Assembly: GCA_945861855.1 (NCBI GenBank) | Contig: CAMAWG010000035.1 | Coordinates: 1-32,180, forward strand | Direction of reading: 5' to 3' | Origin: Rhodoplanes serenus | GTDB taxonomy: Bacteria; Pseudomonadota; Alphaproteobacteria; Rhizobiales; Xanthobacteraceae | DNA: 32,180 nt | Part shown: one piece after another, positions 7,464 through 15,740 of the stretch | Position numbering within the stretch: position 1 is the stretch's first letter | How the letters are laid out: each line of letters opens with the position of its first letter | Notes under the pieces: generated by a model | Databases searched by the model: none | What the model was told of the DNA's origin: nothing | What the model saw: the letters and a program-made list of their open reading frames with translations, nothing else | Position numbers and translations under genes: made by a program

Positions 7464-9539
7464 ATGAACCAAAAAAACGAGCCATCCACTCCGCCGGCGG
7501 CCAACCCCTTCTTCGAGGCCTGGACCACCCCGTTCGGCGCGCCCCCTTTTTCGCGCATCAAGGCCGAGCACTTCATGCCGGCCTACGAGCGCGCCTTCGC
7601 CGAGCATGAGGCGGAGATCGACGCGATCGCCGGTCAGGCCGCGCCGCCGACATTCGAGAACACCATCCTCGCGCTGGAGAACGCCGGGCGGGCCTTGCAG
7701 CGGGTGGACGACCTGTTCGGCCAGATCGTCGGCACCGACAGCAACGACACGCTGCTGGCGATCGAGCGCGACATTTCGCCCCGCACCGCGGCGCACTGGA
7801 ACAAGGTGCGGATGAACGCGGCGCTCTTTGCCCGCATCGACGCGCTCCATCAGCGGCGTGACAGCCTGGGGCTTACCGCCGAGCAGCAGCGCGTGCTGGA
7901 GCGCCATCACACCAAATATCGCCGCGAGGGCGCGGCGCTTGAACCGGACAAAAAGAAGCGCCTCGCCGCCATCATCGAGCGGCTGGCGGCGCTCGGCACC
8001 GGCTTCAGCCAGAACGTGCTGGCCGACGAACAGTCCTACACGATGGAGCTTCACGGCGAGGCCGATCTCGCGGGGCTCCCCGATTTCGTCCGCGAGGCGG
8101 CGGCTGCGGCCGCCGAGGAACGCGGCATGAAGGGCAAGCACATCATCACGCTGCAGCGCTCCAGCGTCGAGCCGTTCCTGCAGTTCTCGTCGCGGCGGGA
8201 TCTGCGCGAAAAGGCGTTCCGCGCCTGGGTTGCCCGCGGCGACAACAACGACAAGACCGACAACAAGGCGAACGTCGCCGAGACCATCGCGCTGCGGATC
8301 GAGCGCGCCAGCCTGCTCGGCTATCCATCGTTCGCGCATTACCGGCTCGACGACGCCATGGCCAAGACGCCGGAGACGGTGCGGGGTTTGCTCGAAAAGG
8401 TCTGGAAGCCTGCCCGCGCCGCGGCGCTGGCCGACCGCGACGCCTTGCAGGGGCTGATCGCCGAGGAGGGCGGCAACTTCAAGCTCGCCGCCTGGGACTG
8501 GCGCTATTATGCCGAGAAGCTCCGCGTGCGCCGCTGCGATTTCGATGAGGCCGAGGTCAAGCCGTTCTTCCCGCTCGACCGGGTGATCGAGGCCGCGTTC
8601 TATGGCGCGGAAAAGCTGTTCGGACTGACCTTCCATCCGGTGGACGTGCCGGTCTGGCATCCCGACGTGCGGGCCTTCGAGGTGCGTGGCGCAGACGGCG
8701 GGCATGTCGGTATTTTCTACGGTGATTATTTCGCCCGGCCGAGCAAGCACGGCGGCGCCTGGATGGGCACGCTGCGCGACCAGGAGAAGCTCGACGGCAA
8801 CGTCCGGCCGCTCGTGCTCAACGTCATGAACTTCAACAAGGGCGAGCCGACGCTGCTGTCGTTCGAGGACGCGCGCACGCTGTTTCACGAGATGGGGCAC
8901 GCGCTGCACGGTCTTTTGTCCAACGTCACCTATCCGACCGTGTCCTGCACCAGCGTTCTCACCGACTGGGTCGAGCTGCCGTCGCAGCTTTACGAGCACT
9001 GGTTCGAGCAGCCGGAGGTGCTGCGCAAGTTCGCCCGCCACCACAAGACCGGCGAACCGATCTCCGAAGCGCTCATCGCCAAGTTGATGGCGGCGAAGAA
9101 CTTCGATCGCGGCTGCCAGACGCTCGAATACATCTCCTCGGCGCTGGTCGATCTCGAACTGCATCTGCTGCAATCCGCCGAGAACCTCGACGTCGGCGCC
9201 TTCGAGCGCCAGACGCTGTCCCGCATCGGCATGCCGGAGGAAATCGCGATGCGGCATCGCCCGCCGCATTTCACCCACGTGTTCTCCGGCGGCTACTACG
9301 CCTCGGCCTATTACAGCTACATGTGGTCGGAGGTGCTCGACGCCGACGCCTTCGCGGCCTTCGAGGAAACGGGCGACATCTTCAATCCGGATGTGGCGCG
9401 GAGCCTCTACCAGAATGTGCTGTCGACCGGCGGCTCGCGCGATCCGGCGGAGCTTTACGTCGCCTTCCGCGGCCGGATGCCGAACGCCGACGCGCTCCTG
9501 AAGAAGCGCGGGTTCCTCGACGCCAGCGCGGCGGCATGA
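7464..9539 (+). CDS. M3 family zinc metallopeptidase (oligopeptidase A / Dcp type)
   Basis: A 691-residue cytosolic oligopeptidase, the usual length for OpdA/Dcp relatives. The zinc site is HEMGH (His475, Glu476, His479), with the third ligand Glu504 in DWVELPSQLYEHW, the expected distance away. The C-terminus contains GGYYASAYYSYMWSEVLDADAF, which forms the substrate-binding lid in this family. The enzyme degrades short peptides such as cleaved signal peptides. The start at 7464 (MNQKNEPS) is the first ATG in frame after the gap; no strong Shine-Dalgarno sequence precedes it. Its stop overlaps the start of the gamma-glutamyltransferase gene as ATGA. Confidence 0.95.
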   Translation: MNQKNEPSTPPAANPFFEAWTTPFGAPPFSRIKAEHFMPAYERAFAEHEAEIDAIAGQAAPPTFENTILALENAGRALQRVDDLFGQIVGTDSNDTLLAIERDISPRTAAHWNKVRMNAALFARIDALHQRRDSLGLTAEQQRVLERHHTKYRREGAALEPDKKKRLAAIIERLAALGTGFSQNVLADEQSYTMELHGEADLAGLPDFVREAAAAAAEERGMKGKHIITLQRSSVEPFLQFSSRRDLREKAFRAWVARGDNNDKTDNKANVAETIALRIERASLLGYPSFAHYRLDDAMAKTPETVRGLLEKVWKPARAAALADRDALQGLIAEEGGNFKLAAWDWRYYAEKLRVRRCDFDEAEVKPFFPLDRVIEAAFYGAEKLFGLTFHPVDVPVWHPDVRAFEVRGADGGHVGIFYGDYFARPSKHGGAWMGTLRDQEKLDGNVRPLVLNVMNFNKGEPTLLSFEDARTLFHEMGHALHGLLSNVTYPTVSCTSVLTDWVELPSQLYEHWFEQPEVLRKFARHHKTGEPISEALIAKLMAAKNFDRGCQTLEYISSALVDLELHLLQSAENLDVGAFERQTLSRIGMPEEIAMRHRPPHFTHVFSGGYYASAYYSYMWSEVLDADAFAAFEETGDIFNPDVARSLYQNVLSTGGSRDPAELYVAFRGRMPNADALLKKRGFLDASAAA

Positions 9540-11131
9540 CCGGCCTCCACAGCGCCGGACACCGCCGTGGCGTCGTCTGTGCGCCGCATGCGGCCACCGC
9601 CGAGGTGGGCCGCGCCATCCTGGGCGAGGGCGGCAACGCGCTCGAAGCGATGGTGGCGATGGCGGCGAGCATCGCCGCAGTCTATCCGCACATGAACCAC
9701 ATCGGCGGCGACGGCTTCTGGCTGGTCCGCGAGCCGAACAAGCGCGTCCGCGCGATCATGGCCGCCGGCCCGGCGGGCTCGCGCGCCAAGCCCGAGCTTT
9801 ACCGCGATCACGAGGCGATCCCCTCGCGTGGGCCGCTCGCAGCCCTCACCGTTCCGGGCGCGGTCGGCGGCTGGATGCTGGCGGTGGAGGCGGCGCGCGC
9901 GGTCGGCGGCAAGGGCCTGCCACTCGAATTGCTGCTGCATGCGGCGATCGGCCAGGCGCGCGACGGCTATGTGGTGGCGAAAAGCCAGGCGCGGCTGACG
10001 GCGGAAAAGCTCGCCGAGCTGAAGGGCGTTCCCGGCTTCGCCGAAACCTTCCTGCCCGACGGCAAGCCGCCCGAGGCCGGCACAAGGCTCAAGCAGAGCG
10101 CGCTCGCCTTCACCCTCGATCATCTGGCGCGCAATGGATTGCAGGATTTCTATCGCGGCGACGTCGGGCGCGAGATCGCGGCCGATCTCGAAAAAATCGG
10201 TAGCCCGGTGACGCGCGAGGATCTGGCGCGCTACGAGGCCCGGATCGCCGAGCCGCTGAGCGTGAAGCTCAACGCCGGCACGATCTACAACACGCCGCCG
10301 CCGACCCAAGGTCTGGCTTCGCTCATCATCCTCGCGCTTTACGAGCGCCTGCGCGTCCGCGAGGCCGAGGGCTTCGACTTTGCGCATGGGCTGGTCGAGG
10401 CCACCAAGCGCGCCTTCCGCGTGCGCGACCGTTATGTGACCGACCCCGCCCAACTGCCGCACGCGCCCGACCGCTATCTCGATGACGAATTTCTCGGTGC
10501 CGAAGTTCTCAAGATCGATAGCCGCAAGGCCGCGCGATGGCCGGCGCGGCCGGGCGAGGGCGACACCATCTGGATGGGCGCGGCCGACTCCTCGGGCCTC
10601 GCGGTGTCCTATATCCAGTCGCTCTACTGGGAGTTCGGCTCGGGCTGCGTGCTGCCCAAGACCGGCGTGCTGATGCAGAACCGCGGCTCATCGTTCTCGC
10701 TCGATCCGAAGGCGCTGAACTTTCTCGCGCCCGGCCGCCTGCCGTTTCACACGCTCAATCCGGCGCTCGCCGTGCTGCGCGACGGCCGCGTCATGGCCTA
10801 CGGCACGATGGGCGGCGACGGCCAGCCGCAGACCCAAGGCATGATCTTCGCGCGCCACGTTCTGCACGGCATGCCGCTCGACAAGGCGATTGACGCGCCG
10901 CGCTGGCTCCTGGGCCGTACCTGGGGCTCGACCGTGACCAACCTGCGGATGGAATCCCGCTTCGACGGCCACCTGATCGACCGGCTGATGTCGGCGGGCC
11001 ACGACGTCGAGGTGCTGCCCGACGCCTATTCCGACACGATGGGTCACGCCGGCGCGGTGGCGATCCATCCCAACGGCACGCTCGAAGGCGCGCACGACCC
11101 GCGCGCCGACGGTGGAGCGGCGGGGCTTTGA
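9536..11131 (+). CDS. Gamma-glutamyltransferase family protein (Ntn hydrolase)
   Basis: A 531-residue member of the gamma-glutamyltranspeptidase family, which cleaves gamma-glutamyl bonds such as that of glutathione after self-processing into two chains. The expected processing threonine is Thr344 in GEGDTIWMG. The classical TTH triad reads DTI, as in the acylase-like branch of the family. Downstream lie SYIQSLYWEFGSGCVLPKTG and the GTMGGDGQPQTQ segment that binds the gamma-glutamyl group. There is no signal peptide, unlike periplasmic Ggt, so it is probably cytosolic. The ATG overlaps the M3 peptidase stop by four bases (ATGA), implying translational coupling and a joint role in peptide breakdown. 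Confidence 0.92.
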   Translation: MTGLHSAGHRRGVVCAPHAATAEVGRAILGEGGNALEAMVAMAASIAAVYPHMNHIGGDGFWLVREPNKRVRAIMAAGPAGSRAKPELYRDHEAIPSRGPLAALTVPGAVGGWMLAVEAARAVGGKGLPLELLLHAAIGQARDGYVVAKSQARLTAEKLAELKGVPGFAETFLPDGKPPEAGTRLKQSALAFTLDHLARNGLQDFYRGDVGREIAADLEKIGSPVTREDLARYEARIAEPLSVKLNAGTIYNTPPPTQGLASLIILALYERLRVREAEGFDFAHGLVEATKRAFRVRDRYVTDPAQLPHAPDRYLDDEFLGAEVLKIDSRKAARWPARPGEGDTIWMGAADSSGLAVSYIQSLYWEFGSGCVLPKTGVLMQNRGSSFSLDPKALNFLAPGRLPFHTLNPALAVLRDGRVMAYGTMGGDGQPQTQGMIFARHVLHGMPLDKAIDAPRWLLGRTWGSTVTNLRMESRFDGHLIDRLMSAGHDVEVLPDAYSDTMGHAGAVAIHPNGTLEGAHDPRADGGAAGL

Positions 11132-11142
11132 CGCAGCAGCGT

Positions 11143-11324
11143 GTGTCCCGGGCGCAGCGCAGCACGAGCGCAGCGAAGTGACGCGCTGCAGACCCGGGAC
11201 CCAGCTTTTTATAGGAAGGCAACCGGGGTCCCGCATCTGCGGTGCACCGCCATCAGGCGACCTTCGGTCGCCGTCTACGCCGCCGCGAGGCGGCGGCTAT
11301 GGCGCTGCACCGCGTGCGGGACAC
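11143..11324. repeat. Long palindromic element, copy 1 (with internal hairpin expansion)
   Basis: The ends are GTGTCCCGGGCGCAGCGCAG and CACCGCGTGCGGGACAC. The middle contains GACCCGGGACCCAGC and GGGGTCCCG, so the element folds into two large hairpins. It matches copy 2 (21523-21651) in the opposite orientation. Copy 1 carries about 60 additional bases with two neat hairpins: GGCGACC-TTC-GGTCGCC (11256-11272) and GCCGCC-GCGA-GGCGGC (11279-11294). It fills the gap between two convergent genes. I recognise the family as a common Bradyrhizobiaceae intergenic repeat. Confidence 0.85.
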
Positions 11325-11334
11325 GAGTCCCTGC

Positions 11335-12183
11335 CTATTTTGAAAACCCGTAGAGTTTCGCTGGGTTCTCCACCAGGATGCGATGGCGCGTGGTCTCGTC
11401 GGGCGCCCAGCCTGCGAGCAGATCGAACAGCGCCGCATCGTCCGGCTTTTCCGCTTCCGTCGGATGCGGCCAGTCGCTGCCCCACACCATGCGCTCGGGC
11501 GCGGCCGCGATGTAGGCCCGCGCAATCGGCGAGGCCTCCGCGTAGAGGGGCGGCGTCCCGAACATGTAGGCGCCCGAAAGCTTCATCCAGGTGCGCCCGC
11601 CGTCGAGCATCCGGCGGATCACGGCGAAGGCCGGATCGTTCACGCCTGCCTGCAGCCGGCCGAGATGGTCGAACACGACCGTTCCCGGCAGCCGCCGCAG
11701 CAGGTCGGCCGCGGCCACGATCTGGTCGGCGCGCAGATGGATCTGCACATGCCAGCCGAGCGGCTCGACGCGCCGAGCCAGCGGCTCGATCATGTCGAGC
11801 GTGGTCGCCGCGGTCTTTGGATCGAACTGCGTGAACCGGATGCCGCAAACCCCGCCGTCCGCCATGCGCCTGAGCTCGGCGTCGGTCACGGACGGATGCA
11901 CCACCGCCACGCCGCGCGCCTGGGTCCCAAGCTGCGCGATGGCATCGAGTGTCACCTCATTGTCGATGGCATAGGCCGCGGGCGTCACAACGACGGTACG
12001 GCTCGTCCCGATGCGCCGCTGAAACAGCCGGTAGTCGGCCACGCGGGCGTCCGGCTGCATTCGCGCGCTGGGCCGCGGCGGCGGAAAACGGCCGCCGTCG
12101 TAGATGTGCATGTGGCAATCGCATGAATTCTCCGGCGCCGTCAGCTTTGGCGGGGCCGTGCCGGAAGAATTGGGGACCTGCAT
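11335..12183 (-). CDS. Amidohydrolase, 2-pyrone-4,6-dicarboxylate lactonase-like
   Basis: A 282-residue TIM-barrel hydrolase of the amidohydrolase-2 / LigI family. Visible marks are CDCHMHIYD (metal-region HxH on strand 1), HLRAD, VFDHLGR and the C-terminal WGSDWPHP with its catalytic aspartate. Family members open lactones of aromatic-ring breakdown or decarboxylate related acids. The true substrate is not evident because no ring-cleavage genes are adjacent. The ATG at 12183 has no clear Shine-Dalgarno sequence. The gene runs divergently from the DUF1007 gene, 57 bases away, and converges on the gamma-glutamyltransferase with repeat copy 1 between them. Confidence 0.9.
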   Translation of the reverse strand: MQVPNSSGTAPPKLTAPENSCDCHMHIYDGGRFPPPRPSARMQPDARVADYRLFQRRIGTSRTVVVTPAAYAIDNEVTLDAIAQLGTQARGVAVVHPSVTDAELRRMADGGVCGIRFTQFDPKTAATTLDMIEPLARRVEPLGWHVQIHLRADQIVAAADLLRRLPGTVVFDHLGRLQAGVNDPAFAVIRRMLDGGRTWMKLSGAYMFGTPPLYAEASPIARAYIAAAPERMVWGSDWPHPTEAEKPDDAALFDLLAGWAPDETTRHRILVENPAKLYGFSK

Positions 12184-12240
12184 GGCGGCAGTCTATACGG
12201 CCTCCATTCCGCCCCAGTCCATGCTATGTTTCGGCCCGTC

Positions 12241-12891
12241 ATGAATCGCATTTCCCGAATTCTGGCCGCCGCGCTGGCAGGTCTCCTGATCGCCGCCGGA
12301 ACCGCGTCGGCGCATCCCCACGTCTGGGTGACGATGCAGAGCGCCGTGGTCTATGGGCCCGATGGCTCGGTCACCGGCGTGCGCCACGCCTGGACCTTCG
12401 ACGACATGTATTCGGCCTTCGCCACGCAGGGGCTGGAGAGCAAGAAGAAGGGCGAGTTCACGCCGGAGGAGCTGCAGCCGCTCGCCAAGGTCAATGTCGA
12501 GTCGCTGAAGGAGTATGATTTCTTCAGTTACGCGAAGGCGAACGGCAAGGATGTCACCTTCGTCGAGCCGGTCGAGTACCGCCTCGAATTCAACTCCAAG
12601 GATACGATGCTGACGCTGCACTTCCTGCTGCCGCTGAAGACGCCGGTGAAGGCGCAGACCTTCAATCTCGATGTGTTCGATCAGGCCTATTTCGTCGATT
12701 TCTCCCTGGCCGAGAAGAACGCGGTGAGCCTGGAGAAGGCGCCGGCCGGTTGCCAGATCAACCTCACCAAGCCGCAGGAAATGACCAAGGACATGGCGCA
12801 GCGCCTGGCGCAGATACCGCCGGGCGGGCAGATTCCGGCCAACAGCTACGGCGCGGCGTTCTCCAACAAGATATCGGTCAAATGTCCCTGA
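12241..12891 (+). CDS. DUF1007 periplasmic protein, partner of Ni/Co permease
   Basis: About 216 residues with signal peptide MNRISRILAAALAGLLIAAG and expected cleavage at TASA|HPHVW. The mature protein would begin with His-Pro-His, a conserved opening of this family that may contact metal. DUF1007 proteins are commonly encoded beside NicO/RcnA-type nickel-cobalt transporters, and here the stop overlaps the start of such a gene by ten bases. A likely role is periplasmic metal binding or delivery; that is inference from context. An earlier in-frame ATG at 12226 is possible but would add MFRPV before the signal peptide. Neither start has a clear ribosome binding site. Confidence 0.88.
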   Translation: MNRISRILAAALAGLLIAAGTASAHPHVWVTMQSAVVYGPDGSVTGVRHAWTFDDMYSAFATQGLESKKKGEFTPEELQPLAKVNVESLKEYDFFSYAKANGKDVTFVEPVEYRLEFNSKDTMLTLHFLLPLKTPVKAQTFNLDVFDQAYFVDFSLAEKNAVSLEKAPAGCQINLTKPQEMTKDMAQRLAQIPPGGQIPANSYGAAFSNKISVKCP

Positions 12892-14003
12892 CCAGGGTTG
12901 CCGGCGGGCGCGCATTGGTCGCGCTCACGTTGCTCGCGGCCATGGCCTCGATGCTGCTTATGGCCGGCGCCGTGGACGTTGTCCTCGCGCAGGGTGGCGC
13001 GTTCACCGCGCGCCCAGCGGCGCCACCCCCGCCGCCCGAAGGAATCGTCGGCTGGATTCTCGCCAAGCAGGCCGCGTTCTATCAGGATTTCTCGCGCATC
13101 ATCCGCGCCGCCAAGACCGACGGCAGCGCGGTGTGGACGTTGCTCGGCGTGTCTTTCCTCTACGGCATCTTCCACGCCGCCGGCCCCGGTCACGGCAAGG
13201 CGGTGATCTCGGCCTATGTGGTCGCCAATGAAGAGACGTGGCGGCGTGGCGTGGTACTTTCGTTCGCGTCGGCGCTGCTGCAGGCCGTGGTGGCCGTGGT
13301 TCTGGTCGGCGTCGCAGCGGCCATTCTGAACGCCACCGCGCGCCAGATGTGCGACGCGGGACGGGTCATCGAACTGGTGAGCTACGGGCTGATCGCGCTC
13401 GTCGGTGCGCGGCTCATCTGGGTCAAGGGCAAGGGATTTCTCCGCGAGGCGCGGAATCTGAGTCGCCCGCTGCACGCGGCCGGCGCTGCGGTGACGCCCA
13501 AGGATCATAAAGAGCACGATCACAAGCATCGCGATCATCATCACGATCATGGGCATGATCACGGCCACGATCACGGTCACCATCATCATGACCATCACAC
13601 CCACGAGCATGCCTCGGCCTGGGGACACGCCCATGGGCCGGAGCCGCAGGAGCTCGCCGGGCCGGGCGGCTGGCAGCGCGGCCTCTCCGCCATCGTCGCG
13701 GTGGGACTGCGGCCGTGCTCGGGCGCGATCATCGTGCTGGTCTTCGCATTGGCGCAGGGCCTGTTCTGGGCCGGTGTCGCCGCGACCTTCGTGATGGGGC
13801 TCGGCACCGCGATCACCGTCGCCGCCATCGCCACCCTCGCGGTCGGCTTCCGCTCGGCGGCCCAGCACTTCGCCGGCTCGCGCTCCGGCTACGGCATCCT
13901 GGCCTTGCGCGGGATCGAGGTCGGCGCCGCAGTCGTGGTGCTGGCCTTCGGCACGCTGCTGCTGCTGGGCTATATGGCAGCCGAGCGCGGCGCCTGCTTC
14001 TGA
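12882..14003 (+). CDS. NicO-type nickel/cobalt transporter
   Basis: A 373-residue polytopic membrane protein. An N-terminal hydrophobic segment (about 10-35) is followed by the metal motif FHAAGPGHGKAVISAYVV and further helices. A long cytosolic or periplasmic loop of about 45 residues rich in His and Asp (roughly 208-253) follows. The second half has GLRPCSGAIIVLVFALAQG, the other signature of the NicO/RcnA family. Whether it imports or exports metal is not decided by sequence. Its overlap with DUF1007 and the presence of a cobalt-type nitrile hydratase nearby favour cobalt handling. The start at 12882 lies inside the DUF1007 reading frame. The next gene starts 12 bases after its stop. Confidence 0.92.
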   Translation: MSLTRVAGGRALVALTLLAAMASMLLMAGAVDVVLAQGGAFTARPAAPPPPPEGIVGWILAKQAAFYQDFSRIIRAAKTDGSAVWTLLGVSFLYGIFHAAGPGHGKAVISAYVVANEETWRRGVVLSFASALLQAVVAVVLVGVAAAILNATARQMCDAGRVIELVSYGLIALVGARLIWVKGKGFLREARNLSRPLHAAGAAVTPKDHKEHDHKHRDHHHDHGHDHGHDHGHHHHDHHTHEHASAWGHAHGPEPQELAGPGGWQRGLSAIVAVGLRPCSGAIIVLVFALAQGLFWAGVAATFVMGLGTAITVAAIATLAVGFRSAAQHFAGSRSGYGILALRGIEVGAAVVVLAFGTLLLLGYMAAERGACF

Positions 14004-14015
14004 CAAGGCCGCGCG

Positions 14016-15233
14016 ATGGCCGGAACCGTCGACACGCAGTGTTGCATCGCCGGCGGCGGACCCGCCGGCATGATGCTTGGCTTTCTTCTGGCGCGCGCGG
14101 GTGTCGGCGTCACCGTGCTGGAGAAGCACGCGGACTTCCTGCGCGACTTCCGCGGCGACACCATCCATCCCTCGACCTTGGAGTTGATGCACGAGCTCGG
14201 GCTGCTCGACGAATTCCTCAAGCTTCCGCATCAGCCGGTGGAGACGCTGGCGGGCAAGTTCGGCGACCTCGATCTGACGATCGCCGATTTCCGGCATCTG
14301 CCGACGCAGTGCAAATTCATTGCGATGATGCCGCAGTGGGATTTCCTGAATTTCCTGGCCGAACGGGGACGCCGATATCCGAATTTCCGGCTGCTGATGC
14401 AGACGGAGGTGAAGGATTTGATTGAGGAGGGCGGCCGCGTCGTCGGCGTCAATGCGACGACGCCTGGCGGCCCGGTGACAATCCGGAGCGCGCTGGTGGC
14501 CGGCTGCGACGGCCGCCACTCCGTCGTGCGCGACAAGGCGGGACTCGAGGTCGAGGAGCTGGGAGCGCCGATGGACGTGCTGTGGTTCAGCCTCAGCCGC
14601 CGTCCCGACGATGCGGCGGCGACCGGCGGATTGTTCCTGCCCGGCCGGATCTTCGTCATGCTCAATCGCGGCGACTATTGGCAGTGCGCCTTCGTCATCC
14701 CGAAGGGATCGATCGAGGAGGTGCACCGCAAGGGCCTGCCGGCGTTCCGTGCCGACATCGCCCGCTCGGTGCCGCTGTTCGCCGGCCGCGTGGACGAGAT
14801 CAAGGACTGGGATCAGGTCAAGCTGCTCACCGTCGCGGTCGACCGGCTGAAGCGCTGGCATCGTAGCGGCCTGGTCTGCATCGGCGACGCCGCGCACGCC
14901 ATGTCGCCGATCGGCGGCGTCGGCATCAATCTCGCGGTTCAGGACGCGGTGGCGGCCGCGAACATCCTGGCGGAGCCGCTGCGCGCGGGAGCGGTCGACG
15001 ACGTGCTGGCAAGGGTGCAGGAGCGGCGCGAATTCCCGACGCGCGTCACCCAGCGCATGCAGATCTTCATGCAGGATCGCGTGATCCGGAATGTGCTCGC
15101 GGAGCAGGGCCCGTTGAAGCCGCCGCTGTTCGTCAGGCTGCTGCGGCGTTTTCCGATGCTGCGCCGCCTGCCGGCGCGGGTTCTCGGCCTCGGCGTGCGG
15201 CCCGAGCACATCCGGACGCCGGAGCGAGCATGA
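14016..15233 (+). CDS. FAD-dependent monooxygenase (PHBH-like group)
   Basis: A 405-residue flavoprotein. The FAD Rossmann motif is IAGGGPAGMMLGFLLARAG (from residue 11), with VLEKHADFLRDFRG following. The middle has AGCDGRHSVVRDKAG, the DG motif contacting NAD(P)H and FAD. The second FAD motif is GDAAHAMSPIGGVGINLAVQDA, beginning at Gly290. Such enzymes hydroxylate aromatic or quinoid compounds; the substrate is unknown. AAGG seven bases before the ATG may serve as ribosome binding site. The gene probably belongs to the DUF1007-NicO transcript. Its last codon and TGA stop lie inside a dispersed palindrome, so the C-terminus may have been altered when that repeat arrived. Confidence 0.93.
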   Translation: MAGTVDTQCCIAGGGPAGMMLGFLLARAGVGVTVLEKHADFLRDFRGDTIHPSTLELMHELGLLDEFLKLPHQPVETLAGKFGDLDLTIADFRHLPTQCKFIAMMPQWDFLNFLAERGRRYPNFRLLMQTEVKDLIEEGGRVVGVNATTPGGPVTIRSALVAGCDGRHSVVRDKAGLEVEELGAPMDVLWFSLSRRPDDAAATGGLFLPGRIFVMLNRGDYWQCAFVIPKGSIEEVHRKGLPAFRADIARSVPLFAGRVDEIKDWDQVKLLTVAVDRLKRWHRSGLVCIGDAAHAMSPIGGVGINLAVQDAVAAANILAEPLRAGAVDDVLARVQERREFPTRVTQRMQIFMQDRVIRNVLAEQGPLKPPLFVRLLRRFPMLRRLPARVLGLGVRPEHIRTPERA

Positions 15234-15274
15234 TCCCGAAAAGTGGGAACCGGTTTTCGGACAAGATCATGCTC
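15226..15274. repeat. GAGCATGATC...GATCATGCTC palindrome
   Basis: A 49-base imperfect palindrome with outer arms GAGCATGATC and GATCATGCTC and inner CCGAAAA / TTTTCGG around ACCGG. I recognise it as one of the commonest dispersed repeats in Rhizobiales. Its GCATGATC arm supplies the TGA stop (15231-15233) of the monooxygenase. It ends ten bases before the stop of the convergent nitrile hydratase accessory gene and may end transcription from both sides. Confidence 0.85.
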
Positions 15275-15284
15275 AAACGAGAAT

Positions 15285-15671
15285 CTAGCGGAAATCTTCC
15301 GGCTTCAGCTCGATCGGCATGCCGTGTGGTGTGCGGTCGGCCGCGTGGTCCCACGCGTCGAAATATTTCCGCAGCGTGCCGGCGTCGGTGACGCCCTTCT
15401 CCGCGACGATCCGCTCCAGCGCCGCGAGCCAATGCCGGTAATAGGTCTCTCCGGTGTCGGGGTCGCCCGCGGCCTGAGCCTTCTTGATCTCGTCGCCGAG
15501 GATCGCGGCCCATTCCGGCCATTGGAACAGTCCGCGGTCGTAGAGCGACAGCGTCAGCGCGAAAGCCTGCGCCTCCCACGGCTCGCGGAACACCGGCCCC
15601 TCGGCATCGCAGGGGATGCTGGGCACGGACTCCGTGGCGCGGCGCGCGGCGGCGGGATCGATTTTGCTCAT
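15285..15671 (-). CDS. Nitrile hydratase accessory protein (activator)
   Basis: A 128-residue protein of the nitrile hydratase activator / P14K group, related to the N-terminal part of the beta subunit. Characteristic stretches are FREPWEAQAFALTLSLYDRG, WPEWAAILGDEI and GETYYRHWLAALERIVAEKG. In cobalt-type systems such proteins help deliver cobalt and exchange subunits during maturation. It is the distal gene of the operon alpha-beta-accessory, but a GIY-YIG cassette separates it from beta. Its ATG (15671-15669) is part of the GCATGA that also occurs at the end of beta, pointing to a former ATGA overlap. A GGTGG contributed by the cassette end stands about six bases upstream and may now serve as ribosome binding site. 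Confidence 0.9.
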   Translation of the reverse strand: MSKIDPAAARRATESVPSIPCDAEGPVFREPWEAQAFALTLSLYDRGLFQWPEWAAILGDEIKKAQAAGDPDTGETYYRHWLAALERIVAEKGVTDAGTLRKYFDAWDHAADRTPHGMPIELKPEDFR

Positions 15672-15673
15672 GC

Positions 15674-15731
15674 GTTGCCACCGTCATTCCGGCTGAGCGG
15701 CCGTAGGCCGCGAGTGCCGGAATCCATAACC
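15674..15731. repeat. Left inverted repeat of the GIY-YIG cassette
   Basis: It starts GTTGCCACCGTCATTCCGGC and ends GTGCCGGAATCCATAACC. The inner loop has CGGCC-GTA-GGCCG, so this copy can form a fully paired extended hairpin. It directly abuts the accessory gene start region. Confidence 0.85.
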
Positions 15732-15740
15732 ACAATCTTC

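Noticed and set aside
13504..13635. Short repeated CATGATCACGG units, tandem-repeat or CRISPR-like appearance
   Set aside because: They encode the His/Asp-rich loop of the NicO transporter in frame, with no regular spacers.
12846..15209. A 787-residue open frame on the minus strand
   Set aside because: It runs across the NicO and monooxygenase genes. Its composition is shadow-like and it has no recognisable domain.
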